Below, one piece after another: positions 62,376 through 64,000 of a DNA stretch of 64,000 nt; positions within the stretch are counted from its first letter, which is position 1; each line of letters opens with the position of its first letter. The stretch spans positions 1-64,000 of the forward strand of contig JACQUC010000252.1 in assembly GCA_016210495.1 (NCBI GenBank), in the 5' to 3' direction. The position numbers were made by a program, and so were the translations under genes. The notes under the pieces are model-generated. The model saw nothing but the letters and a program-made list of their open reading frames with translations, did no database searches and was not told the origin of the DNA. This stretch comes from Chloroflexota bacterium. GTDB taxonomy: Bacteria > Chloroflexota > FW602-bin22 > JACPRP01.

Positions 62376-63596
62376 ATGCCTGCTGAGGTCGTGATGCCGA
62401 GGCTAAGCGACACGATGACAGAAGGTAAGGTGCTGAAGTGGCGGAAGCGGGAGGGGGAACCCATCAAGAGGGGCGAGATCATCGCCGAGATCGAGACCGA
62501 CAAAGCGGCCATGGAGCTCGAATCGTTTGACTCGGGGACGGTAGACAAGATACTGGTGGCCGAGGGCAAGATGGTGCCCGTGGGTGAGCCTATTGCGCTG
62601 CTCAAAACGACGGAGGAGGCAGGAGTTATGGCGGGATCTCCGGAGCGCAAAGATATGGCGCCGGCGCCTTCGCCCAAGGAGTACGCGCCGCCATCTCCAG
62701 CCGTCGCTCCGGCGAGGCTGGAAGAAGAGAGGGTGAAGGCATCGCCGTTGGCCAGGAGAATCGCAGAGGAGCGTGGCATCGACCTTGCGCAGGTGACGGG
62801 CACCGGCCCGGAGGGGAGGGTGACTAAGGAGGACGTGCTGGCATTTATTCGCCAGATGGAGGAAGGTCGCCGGGTGACGCCGGCACGAGCGGAGGCTCCG
62901 GCCCCAACCGAGGAAGCCGAGATGGTACAGCTCAACCGAATGCAGGCCACAATCGCCAAGCGGATGAGCGAAGCGAAAACTACGGTGCCGCACTTCTACG
63001 TGACAAGCGAGATCGACATGTCGGAGGCTGCCAAGTTTGTTGAGGATGCCAGAGCGATTGGGGACGAGGGGCAGGAGATCGGCTACAACGAGCTCGTCGT
63101 CAAGGCGTCTGCGCTCGCCCTGAAGAGATTCCCGAGGGTCAACGCCTCCTATCACGATAGCCGGCTGCAAATGAACAAGAGGATCAACATCGGGATCGCC
63201 GTTTCATTGCCAGACGGATTGGTCGTTCCGGTCGTGCACGACTGTGACCGGAAGGGCCTGCGCCAGATTGCCGTCGAGGCGCAGCAGGTAATCGAGAGGG
63301 CGAGAACCGGTCGGGTTCTGCCGGGAGACTATGAAGGCGCCACTTTCGCGGTCTCCAACCTGGGGATGTTCGACGTGGACGAGTTTGCGGCGATCATCAA
63401 CCCCCCAGAAAGCGCGATTCTGGCGGTGGGCACGGTGAAGAGCGTGCCCGTGGCACGCGACGGGCAGATCGCGATAGCGAAACTGATGAAGGTGACGCTG
63501 TCGTGCGACCATCGGGTATTCTATGGTGCGCAAGCCGCGCAGTTCTTGCAGGAGCTCAAACGAATGCTGGAGAATCCGCTTAGCCTAGTGCTTTAG
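62376..63596 (+). CDS. pdhC: Dihydrolipoamide acyltransferase (E2)
   Basis: 406 residues. One lipoyl domain has the lipoylated Lys in IETDKAAMELE (near residue 43). An acidic Pro/Ala linker leads to the E3-binding domain SPLARRIAEERGIDLAQVTG, then the catalytic core with SCDHRVFYGAQAAQFL. The active-site His is present, but the usual Asp of HxxxDG is Tyr, as in some cyanobacterial and plastid E2 proteins. It transfers the acyl group to CoA. The ATG follows AGGAGGGAAAGG. Confidence 0.93.
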   Translation: MPAEVVMPRLSDTMTEGKVLKWRKREGEPIKRGEIIAEIETDKAAMELESFDSGTVDKILVAEGKMVPVGEPIALLKTTEEAGVMAGSPERKDMAPAPSPKEYAPPSPAVAPARLEEERVKASPLARRIAEERGIDLAQVTGTGPEGRVTKEDVLAFIRQMEEGRRVTPARAEAPAPTEEAEMVQLNRMQATIAKRMSEAKTTVPHFYVTSEIDMSEAAKFVEDARAIGDEGQEIGYNELVVKASALALKRFPRVNASYHDSRLQMNKRINIGIAVSLPDGLVVPVVHDCDRKGLRQIAVEAQQVIERARTGRVLPGDYEGATFAVSNLGMFDVDEFAAIINPPESAILAVGTVKSVPVARDGQIAIAKLMKVTLSCDHRVFYGAQAAQFLQELKRMLENPLSLVL

Positions 63597-63608
63597 GGAG
63601 GCTGTTCC

Positions 63609-64000
63609 ATGGCTGAGAACGACTACGATGTGGCCATCGTCGGGGCCGGCACAGGGGGCTACGTGGCGGCGATCAGAGGAGGCCAGCTTGGCCTCAAGGT
63701 CGCCCTGATCGAGGAGGATAAGGTGGGCGGGGTCTGCCTCCATCGCGGATGCATCCCTACCAAGGCGCTTCTGGAAAGCGCTGAAGTCTACTCTTTGTCA
63801 AAACGAGGGCAAGAATACGGCGTCATCGCCAGCGACGTCAAGTTCGACTACTTGCAGATGGCGACTCGAAAAGACAAGATAGTCTCGCAACTGCACAAAG
63901 GGGTGGAATTCCTGCTGAAGAAGAATAAGGTTACGGTCGTAAAAGGGAAAGCCCGCCTCGAGTCGCCTACGTCGCTGTTCGTCGGTCTCGGCGACGGGGC
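63609..64000 (+). CDS. lpd: Dihydrolipoamide dehydrogenase (E3), cut by the window edge
   Basis: The first 130 residues are seen. MAENDYDVAIVGAGTGGYVA is the FAD-binding GxGxxG fold, and VGGVCLHRGCIPTKALLESA holds the redox disulfide (CLHRGC). It reoxidises the lipoyl groups of E2 with NAD. GGAGG at 63598-63602 precedes ATG 63609. The rest lies beyond position 64000. Confidence 0.93.
   Translation, partial: MAENDYDVAIVGAGTGGYVAAIRGGQLGLKVALIEEDKVGGVCLHRGCIPTKALLESAEVYSLSKRGQEYGVIASDVKFDYLQMATRKDKIVSQLHKGVEFLLKKNKVTVVKGKARLESPTSLFVGLGDG

Overview
The window looks like a piece of a GC-rich bacterial chromosome, most likely a Chloroflexota (Chloroflexi) member. This placement is inferred, not proven. 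It rests on exported proteins with long Pro/Thr linkers, a D-3-phosphoglycerate dehydrogenase paired with a class V aminotransferase, a threonyl-tRNA synthetase without a TGS domain under T-box control, ferredoxin-dependent 2-oxoacid oxidoreductase beside a full pyruvate dehydrogenase, and many short palindromic intergenic repeats. The code is standard: many genes end in TGA, yet one glutaredoxin gene carries an in-frame TGA exactly where the family has its catalytic cysteine, followed by a SECIS-like hairpin. I read it as a selenoprotein.

Layout. 1-3.5 kb: end of an unknown gene, ychF, a sensor kinase, the selenocysteine glutaredoxin-PDZ protein, and a divergent structured RNA candidate. 3.7-16.3 kb: a long leftward gene series (class V aminotransferase, serA, a Pro/Thr-rich membrane protein, argF, a TPR protein, the c-di-AMP genes cdaA-cdaR, der, plsY, gpsA, HU). 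16.4-18.3 kb: a nucleotidyltransferase pair of toxin-antitoxin type and rarA. 18.4-24.4 kb: a cytoplasmic molybdopterin oxidoreductase operon (catalytic subunit, MoaD, four-cluster Fe-S subunit, NrfD-like membrane subunit, zinc dehydrogenase). 24.6-26.9 kb: response regulator, D,D-carboxypeptidase, two tRNA-Ser. 27.2-34 kb: korAB, a DUF433/DUF5615 pair, T-box-thrS, tRNA-Val, small membrane genes. 34-44 kb: yjbQ, a phosphoesterase, then thiL-tsaE-tsaB-rimI-polA-mutM and a facing M16 peptidase. 44-49.7 kb: small Cys-rich proteins, a HAD hydrolase, a second structured RNA candidate with a consensus promoter, two small membrane proteins, hisG-hisI, a NifU-like protein and a nitroreductase. 49.7-52.7 kb: an accessory patch around tRNA-Arg with two paralogous unknown genes, a decayed DUF4258-DUF2283 module and a nuclease-like gene. 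52.7-60.2 kb: a membrane glycosyltransferase, a 1,486-residue surface protein of mosaic Ig-like repeats, and a Pro/Thr-rich TPR protein. 60.3 kb to the end: pdhA-pdhB-pdhC-lpd, the last cut by the window edge.

Repeats. At least three copies of a MITE-like element of about 100-125 bp with imperfect terminal inverted repeats are present (4039, 21568, 32919). One supplies the last codons of gpsA and one interrupts a small gene next to the thrS promoter. Shorter hairpin families recur between genes and probably act as terminators.

The most unusual items are the glutaredoxin-PDZ selenoprotein with its divergent RNA, the RNA at 45820-45937, the MoaD-containing molybdoenzyme operon without a Tat signal, and the duplicated unknown gene family near tRNA-Arg.
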